DNA of 9,919 nt from an uncultured Stenotrophomonas sp. (GCA_946223375.1 CAMICU010000127.1:1-9919), one strand, 5' to 3'; positions 1 to 6,759 are shown, numbered from the stretch's first letter. Numbers and translations: made by a program. Notes: a model not told the origin generated them from the letters alone.

Positions 1-503
1 ACCGGCGCGGTGTTGACGATCAGGCACAGGCCGGCGGCATACAGCGGCTTGAAGCCGAGGCCGACCAGCAGGGCCGCGGTGATCGCCACCGGCGCCCCGA
101 AGCCGGCCGCGCCTTCCAAGAAGGCACCAAAGGCGAAGCCGACCATCAGCATCTGCAGGCGCTGGTCCTCGGTCACCGACAGGATCGAGGCACGGATGAT
201 GTCGAACTGGCCGGTCTTGACCGACACCTTGTAGAGGAACACCGCGCCGATGATGATCCAGGCGATCGGCCACAGCCCGTAGACGAAGCCATAGCCGGCC
301 GCGCCCAGTGCCTGCGCCAGCGGCATCCGGTAGAACAGCAGCGCCACCGCCAACGCGATCGCCACGGTGATGGTGCCGGCCAGCCAGCCCTTCATCCGCA
401 GCACGGCCAGGGCGAGGAAGAAGAAGGCGATCGGCAACAGCGCGATCAGGCTGGACAGCCAGAGGTTGCCAGCGGGGTCGTACAGTTGTTCCCAGGGCTG
501 CAT
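1..503 (-). CDS. lldP: L-lactate permease, N-terminal part (cut by window edge)
   Basis: Proton-coupled L-lactate (and probably glycolate) importer of the LctP family, located in the inner membrane. The visible 167 residues start MQPWEQLYDPAGN. They follow remembered E. coli LldP closely: the YDPAGNLWLSSLIA opening, the YGLWPIAWIIIGAVFLYK segment, SVKTGQFDIIRASI, DQRLQMLMVGF, and the family signature FLEGAAGFGAPVAITAALL. Four membrane segments are visible, at roughly residues 14-32, 39-58, 67-90 and 118-150. The ATG at 503-501 aligns with the family start; only a weak purine stretch (GAGAA) lies before it. The rest of the gene, and probably lldR or lldD, lies left of position 1. Two LldR/PdhR-type palindromes lie upstream, which supports lactate-responsive control. 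The identification is secure from sequence; substrate specificity is inferred from the family. Confidence 0.93.
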   Translation of the reverse strand, partial: MQPWEQLYDPAGNLWLSSLIALLPIAFFFLALAVLRMKGWLAGTITVAIALAVALLFYRMPLAQALGAAGYGFVYGLWPIAWIIIGAVFLYKVSVKTGQFDIIRASILSVTEDQRLQMLMVGFAFGAFLEGAAGFGAPVAITAALLVGLGFKPLYAAGLCLIVNTAP

Positions 504-557
504 GCAGGTTCTCGACAGAAGCGGAAGGCGGCCACCCGCAGGTGGGGGTCCGTGGTC

Positions 558-582
558 GCATTATTGGTATGACCAATAATGC
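558..582. promoter_or_regulatory. GntR/FadR-family operator (LldR/PdhR type), lldP-proximal
   Basis: A perfect inverted repeat with 11-bp arms, GCATTATTGGT (558-568) and ACCAATAATGC (572-582), around the spacer ATG. The core ATTGGT-N3-ACCAAT matches the known recognition pattern of the FadR-subfamily regulators PdhR and LldR in E. coli. Its centre lies 67 bp upstream of the lldP start codon. In E. coli one LldR site sits just downstream of the lldPRD transcription start and another well upstream. The arrangement here is similar, so LldR is the most likely ligand, although PdhR-like proteins would see the same core. Confidence 0.82.
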
Positions 583-605
583 AGTACTCCGACCAACGAA
601 GCGCG

Positions 606-662
606 ATTGAATCGCCGTTTCCGCGAAGATCCTATTAGACCATAGGGTTACTTCTGATTATT
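606..662 (-). promoter_or_regulatory. Possible lldP promoter between the two operators
   Basis: On the minus strand the interval between the palindromes is more AT-rich than the rest of the window. The best -10-like hexamer is TCTAAT (639-634, five of six matches to TATAAT). No convincing -35 lies at the usual 16-18 bp; the area that would hold it overlaps the distal operator. A weaker alternative -10 is TTCAAT (611-606). The promoter is expected here from the operator layout, but the exact hexamers are uncertain. Confidence 0.35.
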
Positions 663-676
663 GGTCCTACCAATAA
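658..676. promoter_or_regulatory. GntR/FadR-family operator (LldR/PdhR type), lldP-distal
   Basis: Second copy of the same palindrome: TTATTGGT (658-665), spacer CCT, ACCAATAA (669-676), with perfect 8-bp arms. The core with a CCT spacer is close to the E. coli lldPRD operator pattern as I remember it. Centre-to-centre distance to the proximal site is 97 bp. Two copies flanking the presumed promoter suggest repression by a looped dimer pair. Confidence 0.82.
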
Positions 677-723
677 GCGCGCCCGGCGCGCCGGAAGCCG
701 CACCAGGCCCGCCACTCGCCCAC

Positions 724-752
724 AAAAAAGCCGGCGACGTTGCCGTGCCGGC
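724..752 (-). terminator. Intrinsic terminator of the signal peptidase gene
   Basis: On the minus strand GCCGGC (752-747) pairs with GCCGGC (735-730) across an 11-nt loop and is followed directly by six T (729-724). It lies 28 bases after the signal peptidase stop codon. It should separate the lepB-like unit from lldP, so lldP needs its own promoter. Confidence 0.75.
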
Positions 753-779
753 CGGGTATGTCATTGCTCCGTTGGCCAC

Positions 780-1400
780 CTACAGGCGCCGCCACTCCGG
801 GCCTTCGCCACGTCGCCAGTACACCGCCAGTGCCTTGCCGTAGACCGTGCCCGCATCGACCAGGCCGAAGAAGCGGCCATCGAAACTATCGCCACGGTGG
901 TCGCCCAGCACCAGCAGCTTGCCCTCGGGGATGGTGATGCCGGTGATGTCCGGGCCCCCTCCCGCGTCCAGTTCCAGCCGCACCTGTTTGCCGGCGAAGG
1001 CCTCGCGCGCCACCGCCTGCTGCAGGCGCACGCCGTTGATGCGCAGGTAGCCGTCATGCAGCTCGACGCGGTCACCGGCCACCGCGACCACGCGCTTGAT
1101 CAGGCGGGTACCGTCGGCCGGCGAATCGAACACCGCCACGTCGCCCCGCTGCGGCTGGCCGGTCGACAGCAACTGCAGCTGGGTGAACGGAAGCCGCAGC
1201 CCGTAGGCGCGCATGTCCACCGCCACCCGGTCACCGGGCTGCAGGGTTGGCTGCATCGAACCGCTCGGCACCTGGTAGTGGTTGGCCAGGCTGTCGCGCG
1301 CGGCGGCCAGCAACAGCAGCATCACCGCCAACGGCAACGCCTCGCGGCGCAGCCAGGCCAGCAGCGGGTGGGGGGCGGGCGTGGCGGTTGGCTCGTTCAT
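780..1400 (-). CDS. lepB: Signal peptidase I, short single-span form
   Basis: Type I signal peptidase (peptidase family S26A), which removes signal peptides from exported preproteins on the periplasmic face of the inner membrane. The 206-residue protein has one membrane segment (about 21-34), then box B PSGSMQPTLQPGDRV with nucleophile Ser48. Box D RLIKRVVAVAGDRVEL supplies general-base Lys102, and box E LGDHRGDSFDGRFFG lies at 165-179. All catalytic boxes are intact. The housekeeping E. coli-type enzyme has two spans and over 300 residues, so this is probably a second, accessory LepB rather than the essential copy. ATG at 1400 is preceded by GGTGA at good spacing. It lies 61 bp downstream of the membrane-protein gene in the same direction, so co-transcription is likely. 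Enzymatic identity is firm; the accessory role is inference. Confidence 0.9.
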   Translation of the reverse strand: MNEPTATPAPHPLLAWLRREALPLAVMLLLLAAARDSLANHYQVPSGSMQPTLQPGDRVAVDMRAYGLRLPFTQLQLLSTGQPQRGDVAVFDSPADGTRLIKRVVAVAGDRVELHDGYLRINGVRLQQAVAREAFAGKQVRLELDAGGGPDITGITIPEGKLLVLGDHRGDSFDGRFFGLVDAGTVYGKALAVYWRRGEGPEWRRL

Positions 1401-1461
1401 GCGCGGTCACCGGGCGGTTGGTCCGGTGCTGTGGACCGTCACCGCACCTGGAAGTTCCCGC

Positions 1462-2235
1462 TCACAGCCGGTGCAGTGCCTGCTCCGCGGCGGCGCGGGG
1501 TTCACGCAGGCGGGCCGGTGCGCGCACCCGCTGCGCCACGTGCGCCAGGCTGGCGGACAGGATGAAGGTGTAACCGAGCAGCTCGGTGGTTTCCTCGATG
1601 GCGTTCTTGAACACGCGGATATAGCTCTCCGCCAGCAGGCCGTCCCACAGCGCGGTCAAACCGATCAGCCGGGAGTAGAACAGCAGCAGCACCAGCCCGA
1701 TGGTCATCAGCGTGCCGGCCCGCGTGTTGAGGAAGCGCACCAGTGCGGACAGCGCCGCGCGCCAGTCGCCCAACGCGTAGCACACGCAGCCCACGCTCAC
1801 CGGCAGCACCAGCCACTTCCACAGGCCGTGCACCAGCAGGTCGAACACCGCGTCCATCTCGCGCAGCAGCATGCAGGCGAACAGGCCGGCGGCCAGCACC
1901 GCGAAGCGGCGGTCCTCCGCGCGGCGGCGTGCCAGGCGGACGAACGCCAGCGCGCTGGCAAGCAGGAAGCCTTCCTGGGTCAGCTCGACCAGCGACCACT
2001 CGCCCACGCCATCCTTCAACCAATGGATGTCGCAGTACAGCAGCAGCGCCGGCAGGGTGACCATCAGGCCAAACATCGCGGTACGGGCAAGGTGGGACAG
2101 CAGGAATCTGAAATCGTCTTTCACGTCGAGCAGCGCCGGCAACGGCGCATCCAATGGCAGCAGGGGAACACCGCGGGAAGCACGGATACGGTGCGGGCGG
2201 TAGCCCGGGATCCGGAAGGCGGCGATGGCCGGCAT
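1462..2235 (-). CDS. Uncharacterised six-span integral membrane protein
   Basis: I do not recognise the family. From the ATG at 2235 the product is 257 residues with about six hydrophobic segments, at roughly 53-69, 82-98, 110-124, 139-156, 173-191 and 216-230. Charged residues cluster at or inside membrane edges: GEWSLVELTQEG (78-89), LLREMDAVFD (123-132) and FKNAIEETTELLGY (209-222). Such repeated acidic and polar positions in predicted helices often mark a transporter or membrane enzyme active site, but no known motif is evident. The start is uncertain: a GTG at 2355 would add 40 residues of less coding-like sequence, and a GTG at 2124 would begin at VKDDFRF. None has a good Shine-Dalgarno. 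It probably leads a unit with the downstream signal peptidase gene. Confidence 0.72.
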   Translation of the reverse strand: MPAIAAFRIPGYRPHRIRASRGVPLLPLDAPLPALLDVKDDFRFLLSHLARTAMFGLMVTLPALLLYCDIHWLKDGVGEWSLVELTQEGFLLASALAFVRLARRRAEDRRFAVLAAGLFACMLLREMDAVFDLLVHGLWKWLVLPVSVGCVCYALGDWRAALSALVRFLNTRAGTLMTIGLVLLLFYSRLIGLTALWDGLLAESYIRVFKNAIEETTELLGYTFILSASLAHVAQRVRAPARLREPRAAAEQALHRL

Positions 2236-2487
2236 TTTCGCATGCACGCCGCCGCCGGCCGGCAGCGTGCGCGGAACACTGCCATCCGTGCTGGCGCCAG
2301 ACCGCGCAAACACAAGCCGGCGCGCCTGCCTGCACGTGGCCTGACGCCCCGCCACGCCGGCCCGCAGCGGTGACGTCGCAAGCTACGCACTGTTTACGCG
2401 CCCGCGGCACCGCCGCCATCGCGCTGTTACGCGCCGCGGCGGCATCGTGGCACCACCGCGCCGCAGGGCGCTGAACCAAGGTGACAC
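2236..2487. other. Divergent intergenic region with imperfect direct repeat
   Basis: Sequence between the minus-strand membrane-protein gene and the plus-strand AroQ-like pair; its left end may be coding if the GTG at 2355 is used. It contains an imperfect direct repeat, CTGTTTACGCGCCCGCGGC (2390-2408) and CTGTTACGCGCCGCGGC (2424-2440), with start points 34 bp apart. GCCGCC (2412-2417) could also pair with GGCGGC (2438-2443). No clear sigma-70 promoter is visible on either strand. A regulatory role is possible but only suggested by position. Confidence 0.3.
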
Positions 2488-2886
2488 ATGAGCATCCTGT
2501 TGATCCGGCCGACGCGACCTCACGCGCGGCCGTTGCCGCTGCCGGCCCGTGTCGGCGGCCATGCGCTGCACTGCCGCGACGGCGATTCGCTGCCGGCCCT
2601 GCTCCACTGCCTGCGGCAGGCACGGAGCAGCCGCCCGGCCTGGGTGCTGATCGAAACCGCCAGCGCCGATGCCCGGCAATGGGACCGGCACGGACGTGCG
2701 CTGTGCGCCGCGCTGGATGCGCTGCCGGCGCCCTACATCGAGATGGCGTGCAATGACGGCGACGCACTCGATGCGCATCTGCACCCGCAGCATGCGCCGG
2801 CGGTGCTGGTCTGCGCCGGGCCGGAGCAGGCCTGCCAGTTGTCGCTGGCCATCATCGCGCGCCGCCTGCGCGCAACGGAGGCCTGA
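2488..2886 (+). CDS. Degenerate AroQ-like (DHQase II fold) protein, first of tandem pair
   Basis: Small 132-residue protein resembling type II 3-dehydroquinate dehydratase in secondary-structure pattern. An opening strand MSILLIRP stands where AroQ has ILVLNGPN. VLIETASADARQW (53-65) lies where AroQ has the VINPGAYTHTS strand and loop. APYIEMACNDGDALD (81-95) occupies the IPVVEVHLSNVHARE position, and PAVLVCAGPEQACQLSLAIIARRL (104-127) the final GVICGFGADSYRLAL strand and helix. The AroQ catalytic Asn, the His of EVH, the HTS motif, and the Tyr/Arg lid loop are all absent, so dehydratase activity is not expected. ATG at 2488 has a good AAGGTG ribosome site. The next gene starts 3 bases after its stop. 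The fold assignment is by eye; function is unknown. A partnership with the downstream paralogue is inferred. Confidence 0.75.
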   Translation: MSILLIRPTRPHARPLPLPARVGGHALHCRDGDSLPALLHCLRQARSSRPAWVLIETASADARQWDRHGRALCAALDALPAPYIEMACNDGDALDAHLHPQHAPAVLVCAGPEQACQLSLAIIARRLRATEA

Positions 2887-2889
2887 GCC

Positions 2890-3333
2890 ATGTCGATCTC
2901 CATCGTGCGCGGGCCGCAGGGCAGCGGGCCGCTGCAACGGGCCGCCGCGCCATTGCCGCCAGCGGTGCTGCATGCGCTGGTGCAGCGTGCCCTGGACAGT
3001 GGCACGCCCCTGGCCGTCCGCGACTGCCGCTGCGAACAGGAACTGCTGGAGGCGCTGTGCGTGGCCGACCACAGCCCCGGTGAGATCACCCTGCTCGCCC
3101 CTGGCGCCTGCGTGCGCAGCGCCCGCCTGCAGCGGCTGCTGCCACGCCTGCACAACAGCTACATCGAGGTGCATGACGACGATGGCCAGGAACCGCGGCT
3201 GCCGGCAACCGACGGCCATCGCCTCGGCGTGGCACAGGGCTTCCGCGCGCAGAGCTACGTGCTGGCACTGGAGATGGCGCTGGACCACCTGGGCCGCAGC
3301 GAGACCGGCAACCGCGTGCATGTGGGCACCTGA
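2890..3333 (+). CDS. Degenerate AroQ-like (DHQase II fold) protein, second of tandem pair
   Basis: A 147-residue protein with clearer AroQ resemblance than its upstream neighbour. SISIVRGPQGSGPL (2-15) stands for ILVLNGPNLNLLG. RDCRCEQELLEAL (44-56) stands for QSNHEGELIDWI. EITLLAPGACVRSARLQRLL (65-84) stands for the INPGAYTHTSVALRDAL block. SYIEVHDDDGQEPRL (90-104) stands for the PVVEVHLSNVHAREPFR block, and LGVAQGFRAQSYVLALEMAL (112-131) for the terminal VGVICGFGADSYRLAL block. EVH and the PGA turn survive, but the catalytic Asn is Ala70, HTS is RSA, the HAR arginine is missing and the Tyr/Arg lid loop is lost. It is probably non-catalytic: a binding, structural or regulatory homologue. GGAGG at 2877-2881 overlaps the end of the first gene, giving translational coupling. 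True biosynthetic aroQ is presumably elsewhere in the genome. Existing databases may call it a 3-dehydroquinate dehydratase; I would not assign that activity. Confidence 0.8.
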   Translation: MSISIVRGPQGSGPLQRAAAPLPPAVLHALVQRALDSGTPLAVRDCRCEQELLEALCVADHSPGEITLLAPGACVRSARLQRLLPRLHNSYIEVHDDDGQEPRLPATDGHRLGVAQGFRAQSYVLALEMALDHLGRSETGNRVHVGT

Positions 3334-3362
3334 TACCCGCTCCCGCAACAGCGCCGCAAACA

Positions 3363-3390
3363 CGAACGGCAGGGTTTCCCCTGCCGTTCG
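3363..3390. terminator. Probable bidirectional terminator between convergent genes
   Basis: Perfect 12-bp hairpin: CGAACGGCAGGG (3363-3374), loop TTTC, CCCTGCCGTTCG (3379-3390). It lies 29 bases after the stop of the AroQ-like pair and 31 bases before the stop-codon end of the M3 peptidase gene, exactly where both transcripts should end. The T runs are short (CGTTTC on plus, GTGTTTG on minus), so termination in either direction may be partial. The stem is strong enough to act as a transcript-end stabiliser. Confidence 0.7.
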
Positions 3391-3421
3391 CCGTTTCAAC
3401 CACACCACCGCGATGACGCGA

Positions 3422-5581
3422 TTACTTCAGGCCGCGGTTGTGCAGCAGCGGTTCCACGCTCGGGTCCTTGCCGCGGAAATCGCGGTAGGCCGTGGCCAGG
3501 TCGCGGGTGTTGCCGATGGACAGGATCTTGTCGCGGAACACCTGGCCGTTCTCACGGGTCAGGCCGCCGTTCTCCTTGAACCAATCGAAGGCGTCATGGT
3601 CGATCATCTCCGCCCAGAAGTAGGCGTAGTAACCGGCCGAATAGCCACCGCCCCAGATATGGTCGAAGTAGCTGCTGCGGTAGCGCGGCGGCACCTGCGC
3701 CAGGTCCACCTTGAAGCGCTTGAGCGCATCGGCTTCAAACTTGTCCACGTCCTGCAGCGGCGCGTCGGCGCCCTGCGTGTGCCAGGCCAGGTCCAGCAGC
3801 GCCGCCGACAGGTACTCGGTGGTCATGTAGCCCTGGTTGAAGGTCTTGGCCTTGGCGATCTTGTCCACCAACGCCTGCGGCATCGCTTCCTTGGTCTGGT
3901 AGTGCTTGGCGTAGTTGGCGAACACCTTCGGGTCCGATGCCCAGTGCTCGTTGAACTGCGACGGGAACTCGACGAAGTCGCGCGGCACGCCGGTGCCGGC
4001 CACGCTCGGGTACCGGGTGTTGGAGAACATGCCGTGCAGCGCATGGCCGAACTCATGGAACATCGTGGTCACGTCATCCCAGCTCAGCAGTGCCGGCTGG
4101 CCGGCGGCGGGCTTGGTGAAGTTGCACACGTTGTAGACCACCGGCTTGGTGCCGGTCAGGCCGTTCTGCTCGACGAACACATCCATCCACGCGCCGCCGG
4201 ACTTGCTGTCACGCTTGTAGAAATCGGCGTAGAACAGCGCCAGCGCCTTGCCGTCGGCATCGGTCACCTCGAACACGCGCACGTCCGGGTGGTAGACCGG
4301 CAGGTCCTTGCGCTCCTTGAAGGTCACGCCATACAGCTGGTTGGCGGCGAAGAACACGCCGTTCTGCAGCACGTTGTCCAGCTCGAAGTACGGCTTGATC
4401 TGCGATTCGTCCAGGTCGTACTTGGCCTTGCGCACCTGCTCGGCGTAGAAGTCCCAGTCCGAAGCAGCGGCCTTGAAGCCGCCCTTCTGGGCGTCGATCA
4501 CCTGCTGGATCTCGGCCAGCTCACCGCGCGCCTTGGCGGTGGCCGCCGGCACGGTGTCGGTCAGCAGCTTCAGCGCGTTGGCCGGGTTCTGCGCCATCTG
4601 GTCGGTCAGGTTGTAGGCGGCGTAGTTCGGGAAGCCAAGCAGCTTGGCCTTGGCCGCGCGCAGCTGGGCCAGGCGCTGGATGATCTTGCGGGTGTCGTTG
4701 GCATCGCCGTGTTCGGTGCGGGTTTCCGAGGCCTCCAGCACCCTGGCGCGCACGTCGCGGTTCTGCAGCGCGCCCAGCACCGGCTGCTGGGTGGTGTTCT
4801 GCAGGCTCAGCACCCACTTGCCGTCAAGCTTGCGCTCCTTGGCGGTGCCTTCGGCCGCGGCGATGTCGGCCTCGGACAGGCCGGCCAGCTGCGCCTTGTC
4901 CTCGATGGTCACCGCGCCGGCAGCGGTGGCCGCCACCAGCTTGTTGTGGAAATCGTTGGAAAGCGTGGCTTCCTCAGCGTTGTACTGCTTCAGCGTTTCC
5001 TTGTCGGTGTCGCTCAGCTCGGCACCGGCCTTGACGAAGCCCTTGTAGGTTTCCTCGACCACGCGTAGCTGCTCGGCATCGAGCCCGGCGCTGGCGCGCG
5101 CGTCATAGACCGCCTTCACCCGCGCGAACAGCTTGGCGTCGAGGTAGATGGCATCGCTGTGCGCGGCCAGCTTCGGCACCACGTCTTCCTGGATCTTCTG
5201 CCGCTCCGGGTTGGTATCGGCCTGCACCACGCTGAAGAACACGCGGCTGACGCGGTCCAGGATCGCGCCGGACTGCTCCATCGGCAGCAGCGTGTTGTCG
5301 AAGGTCGCCGGCTGGGTGTTGTCGGTGATCTGCTTGATCTCGGCCAGGTGCTGGCGCATGCCTTCCTCGAAGGCCGGCAGGTAGTCACTGTCCTTGATCT
5401 TGTCGAACGCCGGGGCCTGGAACGGCAGGCTGCTGGCGGTCATGAACGGATTGGTCGAGGCATCGGCCGGCTGGCCGGCCTGGGCGGGTGCGTTGGCGCT
5501 CACGGGGGGGGTGGACTCCTTGCCGGAACAGGCGGCCAGCGCAAGGCTGACGGCGGCGGCCAGAACAACGGTACGCGACAT
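3422..5581 (-). CDS. dcp: M3-family oligopeptidase, Dcp-like, lipoprotein-anchored
   Basis: Zinc metallopeptidase of family M3A, closest in pattern to peptidyl-dipeptidase Dcp, which removes dipeptides from C-terminal ends of oligopeptides. The 719-residue protein begins with a lipoprotein signal: hydrophobic stretch 5-17, lipobox LAAC with lipidated Cys18, then Ser19, which in Enterobacteria would direct it to the outer membrane. Zinc site: HEFGH at 509-513 (His509, Glu510, His513) and Glu538 in DFVEFPSQ. The substrate-side element HIWGGGYSAGYYAY (from His641) is intact. Length fits E. coli Dcp (about 680) plus a leader and a linker rich in Ala, Pro and Gln. ATG at 5581 follows a strong AAGGAG. 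Nothing appears degraded. Family and active site are certain; exact cleavage mode (Dcp versus oligopeptidase A) is less so, but DFVEFPSQFNEHW is Dcp-like. Confidence 0.93.
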   Translation of the reverse strand: MSRTVVLAAAVSLALAACSGKESTPPVSANAPAQAGQPADASTNPFMTASSLPFQAPAFDKIKDSDYLPAFEEGMRQHLAEIKQITDNTQPATFDNTLLPMEQSGAILDRVSRVFFSVVQADTNPERQKIQEDVVPKLAAHSDAIYLDAKLFARVKAVYDARASAGLDAEQLRVVEETYKGFVKAGAELSDTDKETLKQYNAEEATLSNDFHNKLVAATAAGAVTIEDKAQLAGLSEADIAAAEGTAKERKLDGKWVLSLQNTTQQPVLGALQNRDVRARVLEASETRTEHGDANDTRKIIQRLAQLRAAKAKLLGFPNYAAYNLTDQMAQNPANALKLLTDTVPAATAKARGELAEIQQVIDAQKGGFKAAASDWDFYAEQVRKAKYDLDESQIKPYFELDNVLQNGVFFAANQLYGVTFKERKDLPVYHPDVRVFEVTDADGKALALFYADFYKRDSKSGGAWMDVFVEQNGLTGTKPVVYNVCNFTKPAAGQPALLSWDDVTTMFHEFGHALHGMFSNTRYPSVAGTGVPRDFVEFPSQFNEHWASDPKVFANYAKHYQTKEAMPQALVDKIAKAKTFNQGYMTTEYLSAALLDLAWHTQGADAPLQDVDKFEADALKRFKVDLAQVPPRYRSSYFDHIWGGGYSAGYYAYFWAEMIDHDAFDWFKENGGLTRENGQVFRDKILSIGNTRDLATAYRDFRGKDPSVEPLLHNRGLK

Positions 5582-5715
5582 GAAACGGCTCCTTGGGAAC
5601 GGGCTTCGAACAGCCCATCACCCTACTCCGATCGCCCGCCGCCAGCATGTGCCGAAGATGGCGCGATAGGGCGCGATGCTGTCCCCTGGCCGCCGTGAAC
5701 GGCCGCCCGCTCGGT

Positions 5716-6318
5716 TCAGCCGGTGCCGCGGTTGCGCCCCATCCATTGCCGGTACCACTGGCGGATGGCGGCCATGTCGGCCACGTCGTCGCCGCTGGTC
5801 GGAAACGCCGGGCCGAAGCCGATCACCCGTTCCGGGTAATGGAAGTAGGCCGGGATGACCGGCACCTCGGCCATCCGCGCGATGCGCAGGAAGCCGCTTT
5901 TCCATTCCTTGACCTGCCGGCGCGTGCCCTCCGGCGCCAGCGCGAACCAGATCCGCTCGCTGTGCTGGATCATCGCCACCGCCTGGCCGACCGTGCCCTG
6001 CGGCGAGCTGCGGTCCAGCGGCACCACGCCGAGCCGGCGCAGCACCGCGCCCAGCGGCCACCAGAACAGCTTGTCCTTGCCGAGGATGCGCGCCTCCACG
6101 CCCAGCGCCATCTTCGCCGCCAGCCCCCACAGGCCGTCCCAGTTGGAGGAGTGCGGGGCGGCGATCACCACCGCCTTGGCCAGGTCGGGGATCGGGCCGC
6201 GGATGCGCCAGCCGCCCAGGCGCAGGATGCTGCGCCCCAGCCAGCGCACGAACGCATTGGGCTTCACCCGTGGCATGTTCGGCGGAATCACGGGCACCAC
6301 CGGCTCAGGACGACTCAA
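5716..6318 (-). CDS. PlsC-like lysophospholipid acyltransferase family protein
   Basis: Acyltransferase of the glycerolipid/PlsC superfamily, likely moving an acyl chain to a lysophospholipid or related acceptor at the inner membrane; the real acceptor is unknown. The 200-residue reading from TTG has block I HSSNWD (His56-x4-Asp61), a block II-like region GKDKLFWWPLGAVLRRLGVVPLDR (80-103), block III APEGTRR (128-134) and a block IV-like VPVIPAYFHYP. No clear transmembrane helix is present; W85-W87 and the basic N-terminus may give peripheral membrane attachment. The start is odd: no ATG lies at the beginning. TTG at 6318 has GGGAG six bases before it and lies 3 bases after the arfB stop. The first in-frame ATG, at 6276 (giving 186 residues, MPRVKPNAF), has no ribosome site. 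Coupled translation with arfB is likely. Confidence 0.85.
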   Translation of the reverse strand: MSRPEPVVPVIPPNMPRVKPNAFVRWLGRSILRLGGWRIRGPIPDLAKAVVIAAPHSSNWDGLWGLAAKMALGVEARILGKDKLFWWPLGAVLRRLGVVPLDRSSPQGTVGQAVAMIQHSERIWFALAPEGTRRQVKEWKSGFLRIARMAEVPVIPAYFHYPERVIGFGPAFPTSGDDVADMAAIRQWYRQWMGRNRGTG

Positions 6319-6321
6319 GCA

Positions 6322-6753
6322 TTACTCCCAGTTGCGGGTTGAACGGCCGCGCTTGACCTGGGCGCGTTCCTTCTTCTGGTCCAGCCGGCGCAGCTTGGAG
6401 CCGTAGGTGGGCTTGGTCGCCACCCGCGCCTTGGGCACGGCCAGCCCGGCCTGGATGAACCCCACCAGCCGCTCGCGCGCGTCCTGGCGGTTGCGGTCCT
6501 GGGTGCGGAATCGCTGGGCGTCGATGACCAGCACGCCCTCGCCGGTCATGCGCCGATCGCGCCGGGCCAGCAGGCGCTGCCGCAGCGGCTCGGGCAGCGA
6601 CGGTGAACCGGCCACGTCGAAACGCAGTTCCACCGCGGTGGAGACCTTGTTGACGTTCTGCCCGCCGGCGCCGCTGGCGCGCACGAAACGTTCGACGATT
6701 TCCGTTTCCGGTATCGCCAGCTGTTCCGAGATTTCGATCAGGCCCACTCCCAT
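6322..6753 (-). CDS. arfB: Alternative ribosome-rescue factor ArfB (peptidyl-tRNA hydrolase)
   Basis: Releases the nascent chain from ribosomes stalled on mRNAs without a stop codon, as a back-up to trans-translation; it acts in the cytoplasm on the ribosomal A site. The 143-residue protein carries the class-I release-factor signature RASGAGGQNVNKVSTAVELRF (25-45) with catalytic GGQ at 30-32. It ends in a lysine/arginine-rich tail (about 108-143) that in E. coli ArfB (YaeJ) enters the empty mRNA channel. Length and layout match E. coli YaeJ (140 residues); full release factors are much longer, so it is not prfA, prfB or a fragment of one. The chosen ATG at 6753 places MGVGLIEIS at the family start. 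No Shine-Dalgarno precedes it, but a TACAAT box ends six bases before it, suggesting a leaderless message. The stop TAA lies just before the acyltransferase TTG. Confidence 0.93.
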   Translation of the reverse strand: MGVGLIEISEQLAIPETEIVERFVRASGAGGQNVNKVSTAVELRFDVAGSPSLPEPLRQRLLARRDRRMTGEGVLVIDAQRFRTQDRNRQDARERLVGFIQAGLAVPKARVATKPTYGSKLRRLDQKKERAQVKRGRSTRNWE

Positions 6754-6759
6754 CGGCGC

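Noticed and set aside
367..579. Short plus-strand frame ending within the proximal operator
   Set aside because: It is antisense to the 5' part of lldP, has no ribosome site, and its end falls in a regulatory palindrome.
1282..2373. A 363-codon open frame on the plus strand, antisense to the membrane-protein gene
   Set aside because: The product is Gln, Arg, His and Ala-rich with no hydrophobic core. The opposite strand gives a coherent multi-span membrane protein.
2383..3408. A 341-codon open frame on the minus strand, antisense to the AroQ-like pair
   Set aside because: It is rich in Arg, Gln, His and Ala without motifs. The plus-strand pair has good ribosome sites, tight coupling and fold similarity, so this is a shadow.
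2669..5068. A 799-codon open frame on the plus strand, running across the AroQ-like pair and antisense to the M3 peptidase
   Set aside because: Its composition is that of a GC-rich shadow frame: Arg, Trp and Cys-rich at first, then His, Val, Leu and Gly-rich. It has no domain motif, and it overlaps genes with clear families and ribosome sites.
5582..5715. Possible promoter or terminator between the acyltransferase and M3 peptidase genes
   Set aside because: Only a tiny GCCGTTCACGGC palindrome without a T run and no matched -35/-10 pair are visible. A promoter is expected here but cannot be pointed to.
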